53,795 bases of DNA. It comes from Spirochaetota bacterium. Its GTDB lineage: Bacteria > Spirochaetota > UBA4802 > JAFGJZ01. Location of the stretch: NCBI GenBank assembly GCA_029554345.1, contig JAKPJF010000120.1, positions 1 to 53,795 on the forward strand, given 5' to 3'. The notes below the pieces were generated by a model, which saw only the letters and a program-made list of their open reading frames with translations, was not told the origin of the DNA and ran no database searches. Made by a program: the position numbers and the translations under genes. Position 1 is the first letter of the stretch; every line of letters starts with the position of its first letter. Below, piece after piece: positions 18,008 to 25,758 of the stretch.

Positions 18008-19054
18008 ATGAGAAGATTTGATTACTCGTTTCTTAAAACCGGCAATATTCCAGCAAATCTAGTGGAGCTATTTGCAGGCATTTATTCTTTAAAAGAAAAA
18101 GATACATCAAGAAAAAGCAGGTTTGGCACCGTTTATTCTGAACTTGAAAAAATAGCGAAAGTGCAATCGATTAAAGGAAGTAACGCAATTGAAGGCATTG
18201 TTACGACTGACGAAAGAATACACGCAATTGTAAATCAAAATAGTGCTCCTTTAAATCATGATGAACAAGAAATTGCGGGATATAGAGATGCTTTAAATCT
18301 AGTCCACACCACATTTAATAATCTTTCTTTTAATGAAAAGACTTTATTTGATTTACATAGAGCCATGCTAACAGAAGCTAAACCAGATGTTGCTGGGCGT
18401 TACAAAAGCGAAGACAACATAATTATGGAAATTAGATCCGATGGTACTAAGCATGTTAGATTTGAGCCTATTCCAGCAGCAGAAACAAAAGAGGCGATGG
18501 AACAACTTATTTTAGCCTATATGGACGCTAGAGATGATTATGGTGTTAATCAGCTTTTATTGATTCCTTGTGTTGTTTTAGATTTTTTATGTATTCACCC
18601 GTTTAGTGATGGTAATGGAAGAATGTCTAGACTACTATCTTTACTCCTTTTATATAAGAACGGCTTTGATGCAGGTAAATACATTTCTTTCGAAGAACAA
18701 ATAAATAAGAACAAAGGCTACTATTATGAAGCTTTAAGAAAATCATCAATTGGATGGCACGAAAATAAAAACGATTATTTCTTTTTTGTTTCGAATTTCT
18801 TAATGACTCTATTATCTTGCTATCGAGAGCTTGATAAGAGATTTGCCACTGTTAATTCTAAAAAGATTAATAAGACTAGTAGAATAGAAGCCACAGTCTC
18901 AAACTCTTTAGTGCCAATATCAAAAAAAGAAATCTGCGAGATATTACCAGATATATCTCCTTCAACAGTTGAGTTGGTTTTATCGAAGATGGTTAAAGAA
19001 GAAAAAGTAATAAAGATCGGTCAATCCACAAATACTCGTTATTATAGAAAATAA
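18008..19054 (+). CDS. Fic family protein, class II (N-terminal inhibitory motif)
   Basis: A 348-residue Fic protein. The catalytic motif HPFSDGNGRMSR (H197, D201, N203, R205, R208) is complete and matches HxFx(D/E)GNGRxxR, predicting AMP transfer from ATP to a hydroxyl side chain of a target. The inhibitory motif SNAIEG (S58-E62-G63) fits (S/T)xxxE(G/N) in the N-terminal position of class II Fic enzymes, where Glu blocks the ATP gamma-phosphate. The C-terminal ~70 residues look like a winged helix (SKKEICEIL, SPSTVELVLSKMVKE). A good Shine-Dalgarno precedes it, and a strong terminator follows. Target unknown. Confidence 0.9.
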   Translation: MRRFDYSFLKTGNIPANLVELFAGIYSLKEKDTSRKSRFGTVYSELEKIAKVQSIKGSNAIEGIVTTDERIHAIVNQNSAPLNHDEQEIAGYRDALNLVHTTFNNLSFNEKTLFDLHRAMLTEAKPDVAGRYKSEDNIIMEIRSDGTKHVRFEPIPAAETKEAMEQLILAYMDARDDYGVNQLLLIPCVVLDFLCIHPFSDGNGRMSRLLSLLLLYKNGFDAGKYISFEEQINKNKGYYYEALRKSSIGWHENKNDYFFFVSNFLMTLLSCYRELDKRFATVNSKKINKTSRIEATVSNSLVPISKKEICEILPDISPSTVELVLSKMVKEEKVIKIGQSTNTRYYRK

Positions 19055-19077
19055 ATAATGTTATGAAGCCGATAATT

Positions 19078-19103
19078 GGCCGCCATTAATGGTGGCCTTT
19101 TTT
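19078..19103 (+). terminator. Rho-independent terminator after fic
   Basis: A self-complementary GGCCGCCATT / AATGGTGGCC stem (19078-19097, one G-T pair) is followed directly by six T residues. It lies 24 bases after the fic stop and closes the module. Confidence 0.85.
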
Positions 19104-19104
19104 A

Positions 19105-19124
19105 CTTGGCATTGATATAGTCGG
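19105..19124 (+). repeat. Third copy of the AGTCGG-ending 20-bp repeat
   Basis: This 20-bp segment matches the copy at 14814-14833 in 16 of 20 positions and ends in the same AGTCGG. Its TTGATATAGTC also occurs at 14908-14918. With the left copies it brackets the AbiEi-like/AlbA_2/AbiEi-like/Fic module. Confidence 0.4.
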
Positions 19125-19272
19125 CGATTAATCTTTCTCACATACAAATAAAGTATAAGTATATTTTTGTATCGTTTGGATGAGTACAGTTCGACAAAAA
19201 ATTGAAATTCCCCCCATTTATTGGACCATAATCCGGTTACAATAAAAGTGGGTTTTTCTTATAAAACTAACC

Positions 19273-19563
19273 ATGGACACAAAGCCGAAGATGATCAAAG
19301 AGTATCTTGATGAGCAGGTCCCGATGACCAAGCTTGTTAAGAAATACAGTTACGATTTTGCGAAGCTTAAATACCTAGTCAAACTCTACCAGATGCATGG
19401 CGAAAAGCCTTTTCTCGAGCAGGACAAAAGAATCTATACCCACGAGGAAAAGCTCGGAGCCATTAAGATCGTCATGTCAAATCAGAAATCGGCACGGCAG
19501 CTCGCCCTTCAAAAAGGCATGCCGAGTCCGCATGATGAAAAAGATAAAAACACCCATAAATAA
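19273..19563 (+). mobile_element. IS3-type OrfA remnant (truncated transposase HTH)
   Basis: A 96-residue ORF reads like the first part of an IS3/IS150-type OrfA. A helix-turn-helix (MIKEYLDEQVPMTKLVKKY), KLYQMHGEKPF, and the start of a second repeat (YTHEEKLGAIKIVM, then SARQLALQKGM) are followed by an abrupt change of sequence and a stop. It lacks the rest of OrfA and all of OrfB. It is visibly richer in GC than the surrounding island and closer to the core block at 22-54 kb. The region just upstream (about 19194-19272) is probably the remaining left end. No right end is recognisable. Confidence 0.65.
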
Positions 19564-19585
19564 TTCAGAATGTTACATATTTTGT

Positions 19586-19627
19586 TTGAAATCTCCACTA
19601 AATCCAATATAATTGTATTTGGAGGAG
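19586..19627 (+). promoter_or_regulatory. Promoter/operator of abiEi-abiEii
   Basis: TTGAAA (19586-19591), a 16-bp spacer and TATAAT (19608-19613) form a strong promoter. An imperfect inverted repeat, CTCC-A-CTAAAT against ATTTGGAGGAG, surrounds the -10 box, and its right arm is also the Shine-Dalgarno GGAGGAG. This fits AbiEi-type autoregulation by binding inverted repeats at its own promoter. A decayed copy of the whole element lies at 22061-22100. Confidence 0.65.
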
Positions 19628-19632
19628 CAAAT

Positions 19633-20226
19633 ATGATAAATACAACATCTATGTTAAAGAATCAATACAGCGATTATTCCAATCCACTAGATAAGATAAA
19701 AAGAGATGCTATTAGTGGGGTTATTTTTAGGCTTACTAGAGGTATTTACGAAACTGATGGAAATGCAAATCCGTGTTTTTTGGCATCCTCAATATTATCT
19801 CCATCCTATCTTAGTTTTGATTGGGCATTATCTTATTATGGTTTAATACCAGAAAAGGTAGTGGCAATTACATCTGCATCTTTAAATGTTAGAAAGAATA
19901 AGACTTTTATTAATAAGTTTGGCAGATATGAATATTCCGATATTCCAGCAAATGTTTTTTCAGAAGGACTAACTTATCTTGAAAGTGATGATTATATAGT
20001 AAAGATTGCGACTAAGGAAAAGGCGATATGCGATTCTTTAAGCAAGTGGAGAGTTGTAAGAAGTATCAACGATTTAAAGGAATTACTATTTGTCGATAAG
20101 CGAATCGATGAAGATGAATTTGCTTCTCGTGATTTTAGATTAATGACTAGACTAGCGGCTTTATACAATAAGACTAATTTAGATTTATTGATTAAATTAA
20201 TCAGAAAGGAATATGACCATGAATAG
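19633..20226 (+). CDS. abiEi: Type IV antitoxin AbiEi
   Basis: A 197-residue AbiEi-family antitoxin and transcriptional repressor. Residues ~10-45 form a winged-helix region (KIKRDAISGVIFRLTRGIYET, typical 'RGxY' end), followed by the AbiEi C-terminal domain with SPSYLSFDWALSYYGLIPE and later KATKEKAICDSLSKW-like elements. The start is ATG 19633, directly after GGAGGAG; an earlier in-frame Met at 19570 would lie upstream of the promoter. It overlaps the toxin gene by 8 bases. In the known type IV system the antitoxin does not bind the toxin but counteracts its nucleotidyltransferase activity and represses the operon. Confidence 0.88.
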   Translation: MINTTSMLKNQYSDYSNPLDKIKRDAISGVIFRLTRGIYETDGNANPCFLASSILSPSYLSFDWALSYYGLIPEKVVAITSASLNVRKNKTFINKFGRYEYSDIPANVFSEGLTYLESDDYIVKIATKEKAICDSLSKWRVVRSINDLKELLFVDKRIDEDEFASRDFRLMTRLAALYNKTNLDLLIKLIRKEYDHE

Positions 20227-21085
20227 TGTAATTCAAACGATGATTGCTAAGTATAATCCTCAAAATGATGAGGAAAGAGAAAGCGCAATCAAAGAAATTA
20301 TCCAAGAAATTGCTTTAGCGGGTTTATCTCGCGCCGGTTTCTTTAACAAAGCGGCTTTTTGTGGAGGAACGTGTCTACGAATCTTTCACGGTTTAAATAG
20401 ATTTAGTGAAGATCTTGATTTTGCGTTATTAGAAAAAGATCCTAATTTCAAACTAGATAATTATTTTCCTTCTCTTAAAAAAGAATTTGCATCTTATGGT
20501 TTAGATATGAGTGTTGAACTTAAGAAGAAAGATGAACACGCAGAAGCACAAAGTGCTTTTCTAAAAGGAAATACATTAATGCTTATGTTGTCTTTCTTCC
20601 CGAAAAGCGAAGACGCGAAAAGAGCAGTGTCCAATCAAAAGATTAAGATTAAATTTGAAATAGATTTAGATAATCCTAGCGGTGGAGTCACAGAATTCAA
20701 ATATAAAATGTTACCAGCTCCATATGAAGTGCAAATATTCGACGAACCGACTTTATTTGCAAGTAAGATTCATGCGATTCTCTGTCGAGAATATAAGCAT
20801 CATGTTAAAGGCAGAGACTATTATGATTATCTCTTCTATATCGGCAAAGGTAGCAAATTCAACATTAAGTATTTAGAAAACAAACTGAAAAATTCAGGTG
20901 GCAAAATAGGAGATAGCGAAACATTAACATTAGAGAAAGTTAAAGAATTATTAAAAGAAAAGTTTGAAACAACAAACTACGAATCTGCTAAAGAAGATGT
21001 GACTAACTTTGTCAATGATAAAGACGGGCTAAAACTTTGGAAGAAAGAATTATTTATTTCAACCATTGATTCACTAAAAAGCTAA
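20219..21085 (+). CDS. abiEii: Type IV toxin AbiEii, nucleotidyltransferase
   Basis: A 288-residue AbiEii-type nucleotidyltransferase. Residues 48-68 have CGGTCLRIFHGLNRFSEDLD, i.e. the GG-T and FSxDLDF metal and nucleotide motifs. KIHAILCREYKH and KGRDYYDYLFYI near residues 175-205 are the conserved second block. The family transfers nucleotides, reported for relatives onto tRNA acceptor ends, and stops growth. ATG 20219 is preferred over 20213 because AAAGG lies at proper distance. It overlaps the antitoxin stop, giving the usual coupled bicistron. All catalytic motifs look intact. Confidence 0.9.
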   Translation: MNSVIQTMIAKYNPQNDEERESAIKEIIQEIALAGLSRAGFFNKAAFCGGTCLRIFHGLNRFSEDLDFALLEKDPNFKLDNYFPSLKKEFASYGLDMSVELKKKDEHAEAQSAFLKGNTLMLMLSFFPKSEDAKRAVSNQKIKIKFEIDLDNPSGGVTEFKYKMLPAPYEVQIFDEPTLFASKIHAILCREYKHHVKGRDYYDYLFYIGKGSKFNIKYLENKLKNSGGKIGDSETLTLEKVKELLKEKFETTNYESAKEDVTNFVNDKDGLKLWKKELFISTIDSLKS

Positions 21086-21405
21086 ATAATTAGCTAAAGC
21101 ATTAGTATTCAGTTTCTATACATATTCAAATTGCCTAAATAAATTTTTATAGATGTAGATTTTGTTATAACCAATTGGCACAAGTCTACTTCCTTTTATC
21201 CGCGCAAACCGGACAAAAATGCAAAAACAATAAAAATGTAATGCATAAGCATATGCCAAAGAAATACCAGGTATTACAAAAGTTGTTTTATGTAAAAAAA
21301 CCTTTAATTAAGACGATGAAAAAAGTAACACCAGGATTCGTATTTTACCCAACTTATATTTCAAATATTGATCTAATAGATTTAGTGTATGAATAGAATT
21401 TAAAG
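21086..21405 (+). other. 320-bp AT-rich gap without a convincing gene
   Basis: No RNA gene or promoter stands out. An open frame at 21175-21396 begins with TTG, has no Shine-Dalgarno, and ends in a protein-like stretch (KPLIKTMKKVTPGFVFYP), so it might be a leftover of a decayed gene. I do not call it a gene. Confidence 0.3.
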
Positions 21406-21751
21406 TTGAAAAGTGAAGCCTACTTAGTTGCAAAAATGTTTTCGGAGAATTATATGGTATACCGTGCCCTTTCATATTATGGAGATACGATTGATGGAAA
21501 ATATAAGTCGAGAGTGGAATTTGATCACGGGTTCCTAGTTGAGTATTTTGATAGAAAATACATCGTTAGAATTGACTATGGTGATGATGATGAAAAGATG
21601 GAAAGATTCAAAAAAAGCAAAGAGTTCAATTCCTCAGATGGTTGCTGTGCTTGGTGAAATGGAATTAAGGATTGATAAGAGCGGAATTGCTTACTACGGA
21701 TTAGAGAATATTTATAAGAAAGGACTTACTGGATATGGGGGATTTAAATAG
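21406..21751 (+). pseudogene. Broken unknown gene, frameshift in an A run
   Basis: Two overlapping frames appear to be one gene. The first reads from TTG 21406 (KSEAYLVAKMFSENYMVYRA...YIVRIDYGDDDEKMERFKK). The second continues as AKSSIPQMVAVLGEMELRID...GLTGYGGF to 21751. Removing one A from the seven-A run at about 21611-21617 joins them into a ~114-residue acidic soluble protein. I do not recognise the family. It lies just before the ATPase remnant, with which it overlaps by 17 bases in a coupled-gene arrangement. Confidence 0.45.
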
Positions 21752-21869
21752 AACAAAAGAAGTTAGCGAACTCATATCTTTTATAGGAAAAGGCGAAGTT
21801 AATATAGTTCCTGGCTTAAGAAGAAGCGGCAAGATTTATCTTTTAGATATAATTTTAAAAATAGGCTGA
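21735..21869 (+). pseudogene. Remnant of an AAA_14/DUF4143-type ATPase N-terminus
   Basis: A 44-residue frame from ATG 21735 ends at TGA 21867-21869. It reads like the start of the AAA_14 + DUF4143 ATPases: EVSELISFIGKGEVNIVPG, then LRRSGKIYLLDIILK, where the Walker A (GxRRxGKS) has Ile in place of Ser/Thr. Nothing downstream continues the family in any frame I followed. It is therefore a truncated remnant. Confidence 0.5.
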
Positions 21870-22060
21870 TTGTAGAGGAAAAGCTGGTAATTCTTGTCAT
21901 TGTCATTGGACACAGCCGCGATATTTATCAATAAACAACATTCTGAACATCGCCATATTCGAAAGATTATTTTAACGCCGCTAATTTGAAAGAATATCTT
22001 CAAATGAAATACTTTTTGTTTTGCCACCTTTAATGAATATTTAATTTAGAAACATACTTT
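21870..22060 (+). other. Non-coding stretch between gene remnants
   Basis: An AT-rich segment with no gene, RNA or terminator that I can support. Stops occur in all frames I read. It separates the ATPase remnant from the decayed abiEi copy. Confidence 0.4.
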
Positions 22061-22180
22061 TATTCTCCACGAAATCCAATCTAACTGTTATTGGAGGCGC
22101 GGTATTAACTACGACTTCAATTTTGCAACAGCGATCTGCCAATTATGCCAATCCCTTGATAAGAATAGGCAAAATATTGC
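22061..22180 (+). pseudogene. Decayed second copy of abiEi promoter and 5' end
   Basis: TTCTCCACGAAATCCAAT followed by ...TTATTGGAGG at 22062-22096 mirrors the abiEi promoter at 19591-19625. Downstream, a frame reading TTSILQQRSANYANPLDK-like residues matches the start of AbiEi (TTSMLKNQYSDYSNPLDK). The start codon is lost, the -10 box has become TCTAAC, and similarity fades after about 22180. It marks a former second abiEi operon, and sits at the right end of the island next to the core genes. Confidence 0.6.
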
Positions 22181-22311
22181 CATTCCACTCGCAAGAGACA
22201 GAAAAGAAAAATTCTACTTTCACGATTTTTATTCCCTTTTTATTGCATTGAAGCGTAGGTTTCTTATTTGCCGTTTGTTTTGTAGAGTGATGGTATCAAG
22301 GAATAAGCCAG

Positions 22312-22998
22312 ATGACCGTCGCCGAAATCAAAGAAAACCTCCAGCAGCAACCTCTCCCCAAATATTCAAAAGGGGAAGAGCGTTTTAATTTTATCAGCCA
22401 CGGCATTGGAATCGCTTTAGGTCTTGTCGCGCTTGGCACATTCATCGCATTAGCGATTATCTTTCGTTTCAATGTATGGGAGACGCTATCCCTTATTTTC
22501 TTTTCCTTATCGATGATTCTTTTATATGCAACCTCGACCATTTATCACGCCTTACCAGTAAAAAGCGTCTGGAAAAAACTCTTTCGCCTGCTTGATCACA
22601 ATACTATTTATCTGTTGATTGCCGGAACCTACGCCCCGATCTCGGCTTTTGCTTTTCAGGGCACGAATTATGGTTTGATCATCATGATTGTCCAATTAAT
22701 TGGACTAATTACCGGCACGATTATGAACTTCCGCAATCTTAACGGAAAAGTAACATCAATCATCACCGTGGTCCTCTATGTCGTGATGGGTTGGTTCATC
22801 GTCATTTTTTACCCCGCTGTTCAGTATATTCCTCTAACCGTTATGCTATTGATTTTATCTGGTGGTATTTCCTATACTCTAGGAGTAATCTTTTACGCCA
22901 TCGGTCACAGAGTGAAATGGATGCACGGCGTCTTTCATATCTTCGTTTTGTTAGGGACTATTTTGCAACTCATCGGCGTCATCCTGCTTATAATTTAG
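22312..22998 (+). CDS. trhA: Hemolysin III / TrhA (PAQR) family membrane protein
   Basis: A 228-residue protein with seven hydrophobic segments. Family motifs are present: FNFISHGIG near residue 24, STIYHAL near 78, LLDHNTIYLLIAGTYAP near 95-111, and the C-terminal HRVKWMHGVFHIF near 199-211. The conserved His/Asp set suggests the metal site of PAQR proteins. Bacterial members affect membrane energetics or fluidity; haemolysis is not the general role. AAGGA precedes ATG 22312. It is the first gene of the GC-richer core block. Confidence 0.88.
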   Translation: MTVAEIKENLQQQPLPKYSKGEERFNFISHGIGIALGLVALGTFIALAIIFRFNVWETLSLIFFSLSMILLYATSTIYHALPVKSVWKKLFRLLDHNTIYLLIAGTYAPISAFAFQGTNYGLIIMIVQLIGLITGTIMNFRNLNGKVTSIITVVLYVVMGWFIVIFYPAVQYIPLTVMLLILSGGISYTLGVIFYAIGHRVKWMHGVFHIFVLLGTILQLIGVILLII

Positions 22999-23055
22999 TG
23001 GAATGGAATTGAACGTGCCGCCAATTTATCTTATCCCATCATTGGTTTTATAATG

Positions 23056-23096
23056 TCGTATTGCTAATACGAAAAATGGTGTGATTGTGCTAAAAT
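23056..23096 (+). promoter_or_regulatory. Inverted repeat and extended -10 promoter
   Basis: A perfect 7-bp inverted repeat with a 3-base loop, TCGTATT-GCT-AATACGA (23056-23072), is followed by TGTGCTAAAAT, an extended -10 box with TAAAAT at 23091-23096. The gene start, ATG 23115, lies about 19 bases past the box with no Shine-Dalgarno. The repeat could be an operator or a weak hairpin terminator for the preceding gene. Confidence 0.4.
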
Positions 23097-23114
23097 TACC
23101 AATGTTATCAGCAT

Positions 23115-24572
23115 ATGGAAGAAATAAAACTCGACTCGACCCCTAGCGAAAAGAAAAAAGCCGGCAAAAACCGTTATCTGATCTATCTCCTTTTGGTGAT
23201 TGTCGTCACCGGTTTGGCTATCTTTTTGTCTTTAAAAGATAACTTTGCCGATACGGCTCTAGCTCTTCGCACGAGCGACTGGAGAGTATTGCTTCTAATT
23301 ATCGGCATGGTCGTTTTTAGCTATCTCATCGATGGTTTGATTATTTTTGTCTTCGCGCGTCTATATACGCGTCGCTACAAATATCACCAGGGATTAGCGA
23401 CTTCGATGGTCGGCGCCTTCTTTAATGCCGTCACACCGTCCGCTTCCGGCGGTCAGATAATGCAGGTTTATACGATGCGGAAGCAAGGCGTTGAACCATC
23501 AAACGGCGCGTCCATCATGGTGATGGCTTTTATTCTTTATCAGATCGTCCTCGTCCTTTTAGGAGCGGTGGCCGTCTCCGTCAAGTGGCCCCTCCTTTCG
23601 AGCATGGCTAACTTCACGATTGAACTCGGAAGCATTTCCATCAAAGAAATTCCCGTCATCGTTTTTACGATTCTCGGTTTTGTCATTAATCTATCCGTCA
23701 TCTTGTTACTGGTTTTAATGTCTTACTCGCACAAGTTCCATAACTTAATCATGCATTATGGTATCGGCTTGCTCGCCCGCCTCAAAGTCGTCAAAAATCC
23801 TGACCATTTAAGAGAATCGCTGCGAATTCAGGTCGAAAACTTTAAAATTGAGCTGCGCCGTCTGCAGTCTAATATCCCCGTTACAATCTTAATCATGCTT
23901 CTCTTTTCGATATCTTTGATAAGCAAGTATTGTATTCCCTGGCTCGCCGGTATCGCCCTTAACGCCTATAACGACACCGTGACGGGAGCCTTCACCTTCG
24001 CCGGATTTTGGGACGGCGTTTTCTTGTCGAGCTATCACCAGATGATTACCGGGCTCATTCCTCTTCCCGGATCGGCGGGTGTCAGCGAATACTTTTTCCT
24101 CGTCATTTTCAACAATTATTTTGATACGTACGCCAATACGGTCGCGGCCCAGATTATCTGGCGGACGGCGACTTTCCACATCGTCGTTTTATTCGCCGGT
24201 TTAGTAACCGCCTTCTATCGTTCCTCGCCGAAGGAACACCTCGAGAAAGCCGACCGCCAGACCTTCATCGATTTGCAACTACAGACATATGAAGAAAGAA
24301 AGCGGAGTGCTGATACCCTTTATGAGACGGCTCGCCTTTCCCGTCGCGAAGTACAAAATAAACTGCGCAGCCTGAGCAAGATGCTAACCCCCAGTAAAAA
24401 AACGGATGAAATCGAAGAAGCCCTTGGCGAAGAGGTCATGCTGCGAACCGAAAAGAAAAAGCCAAAAAAGAAAAAAACCGCTCCTGTTAAGAAAGTGGCA
24501 AAGCCAAAAACTAAGAAGCCCGCCCCCAAGAAGAAGAGCGACGAACCGTGGGATAATATCGAAATAAAGTGA
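23115..24572 (+). CDS. Flippase-like membrane protein (UPF0104 / LPG-synthase TM domain family)
   Basis: A 485-residue protein with about eight membrane segments between residues 20 and 375. GAFFNAVTPSASGGQIMQVY near residue 102 and GLIPLPGSAGVSEYFF near residue 315 are the hallmark Pro/Ser/Gly motifs of the MprF flippase-like (YbhN/UPF0104) family. No aminoacyl-transferase domain is present. The C-terminal ~110 residues are cytoplasmic and end in a striking Lys/Pro-rich tail (residues ~445-478). It precedes a diacylglycerol-type glycosyltransferase by 10 bases, so it may handle the glycolipid made by that enzyme. Confidence 0.82.
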   Translation: MEEIKLDSTPSEKKKAGKNRYLIYLLLVIVVTGLAIFLSLKDNFADTALALRTSDWRVLLLIIGMVVFSYLIDGLIIFVFARLYTRRYKYHQGLATSMVGAFFNAVTPSASGGQIMQVYTMRKQGVEPSNGASIMVMAFILYQIVLVLLGAVAVSVKWPLLSSMANFTIELGSISIKEIPVIVFTILGFVINLSVILLLVLMSYSHKFHNLIMHYGIGLLARLKVVKNPDHLRESLRIQVENFKIELRRLQSNIPVTILIMLLFSISLISKYCIPWLAGIALNAYNDTVTGAFTFAGFWDGVFLSSYHQMITGLIPLPGSAGVSEYFFLVIFNNYFDTYANTVAAQIIWRTATFHIVVLFAGLVTAFYRSSPKEHLEKADRQTFIDLQLQTYEERKRSADTLYETARLSRREVQNKLRSLSKMLTPSKKTDEIEEALGEEVMLRTEKKKPKKKKTAPVKKVAKPKTKKPAPKKKSDEPWDNIEIK

Positions 24573-24582
24573 TTATAAAAAT

Positions 24583-25758
24583 ATGAATATCGTCCTCTTT
24601 TCTGATACTTATCCGCCCGAGATTAACGGCGTCGCGACTTCGACCCGCTCGCTTTTTAATACGCTGGTCAGCCACGGCCATCAAGTCGTGGTCGTCACCA
24701 CCAACCCGATGAGCAAAGAAGTCACCTACATCGATGGTATTTTGCGCATTCCCGGCGCCGAGTTAAAAAAACTTTATGGCTATCGGATGTCGTGGATATA
24801 TAACTCAAAAGCCATGAAGATTATCCGCGCCTTTCAACCTGATGTCGCCCATATTCAAACCGACGCCGGTATAGGAGCCTTTGGACATATCGTGACGCGG
24901 CTTTTAAAACTTCCTAAAGTCTACACCTATCATACAATGTATGAAGACTATACTCATTACGCGACCAAAGGTTACTTTGATCGCTTTGCCAAAAGCGCGG
25001 TCCGCACCTTCACCAAGAGCATTATTTCGGGCGTTGATGAATTCGTCATTCCCAGCATCAAAACCAAGGATTACATGCGTTATATCGGCGTTGATAATTT
25101 TATTCACGTCGTCCCGACGGGTACCGATTTCTCGAAATTTGCCATCGAAAACATCGACCGCGCCAAACTCGCGAATCTAATGAAAAAGTATCGACCCGAT
25201 CCCAGCGTCGTCACCTTGCTCGTCTTAGGCCGCGTCGCCAAAGAGAAGAGCATCGATGTCTGCTTAAAGTCATATGCCGCTTTTTTAAAGAGTAGGCCGC
25301 GTCGCAAAACGCAACTTCTCGTCGTTGGCGGCGGTCCCGCTCTTGAAGAGCTGAAACTTCTGGCGGAAGAACTAGGCATCGCTCACACGACGACATTTGT
25401 CGGCCGCGTCTTACCCGATGAAGTAGCCTATTATTATCATCTCGGCGATTATTTCCTGTGCGCTTCGCTTAGCGAAACGCAAGGATTGACCTTCATGGAA
25501 TCGATGGCTTCTGATCTCTTGGTCATCACCCGTTACGACACGAATCTCATCGGGGTCATCAATGACGGCGAAACCGGTTTTTTCTATGTGGGTCCCGATG
25601 ATTTCCCCCAAGTCTTTGAAAAAGTACTCGCCCTGCCCAAGACGAAAGTAAGAGCGATTGTCAAAAAAGCCAAAGATGGCATCGAGCCTTACTCAATTGA
25701 AACTTTTTACCAAAATATCATAAAGGTGTACCGCCGTGCGATCCGCAAAAAGTGGTAA
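24583..25758 (+). CDS. Glycosyltransferase family 4, diacylglycerol glucosyltransferase type
   Basis: A 391-residue GT4 enzyme. The N-terminus SDTYPPEINGVATS is characteristic of the 1,2-diacylglycerol 3-glucosyltransferase / PimB-like subgroup. HIQTDAGIGAFGH near residue 89, VPTGTDFSKF near residue 177, LVLGRVAKEKS near residue 210 and SLSETQGLTFMESMAS (EX7E-like) near residue 295 follow. Relatives in Acholeplasma and Firmicutes make monoglucosyl-diacylglycerol. Acceptor identity is inferred from subgroup and neighbour only. It overlaps recX by 23 bases. Confidence 0.8.
   Translation: MNIVLFSDTYPPEINGVATSTRSLFNTLVSHGHQVVVVTTNPMSKEVTYIDGILRIPGAELKKLYGYRMSWIYNSKAMKIIRAFQPDVAHIQTDAGIGAFGHIVTRLLKLPKVYTYHTMYEDYTHYATKGYFDRFAKSAVRTFTKSIISGVDEFVIPSIKTKDYMRYIGVDNFIHVVPTGTDFSKFAIENIDRAKLANLMKKYRPDPSVVTLLVLGRVAKEKSIDVCLKSYAAFLKSRPRRKTQLLVVGGGPALEELKLLAEELGIAHTTTFVGRVLPDEVAYYYHLGDYFLCASLSETQGLTFMESMASDLLVITRYDTNLIGVINDGETGFFYVGPDDFPQVFEKVLALPKTKVRAIVKKAKDGIEPYSIETFYQNIIKVYRRAIRKKW

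Noticed and set aside
21175-21396. 73-codon open frame after abiEii
   Set aside because: TTG start, no Shine-Dalgarno and no recognisable family; at most a relic.
23889-24179. Minus-strand 96-codon open frame and similar antisense frames in the GC-richer block
   Set aside because: They lie fully inside well-supported genes and have no Shine-Dalgarno or family features; typical shadows of codon bias.
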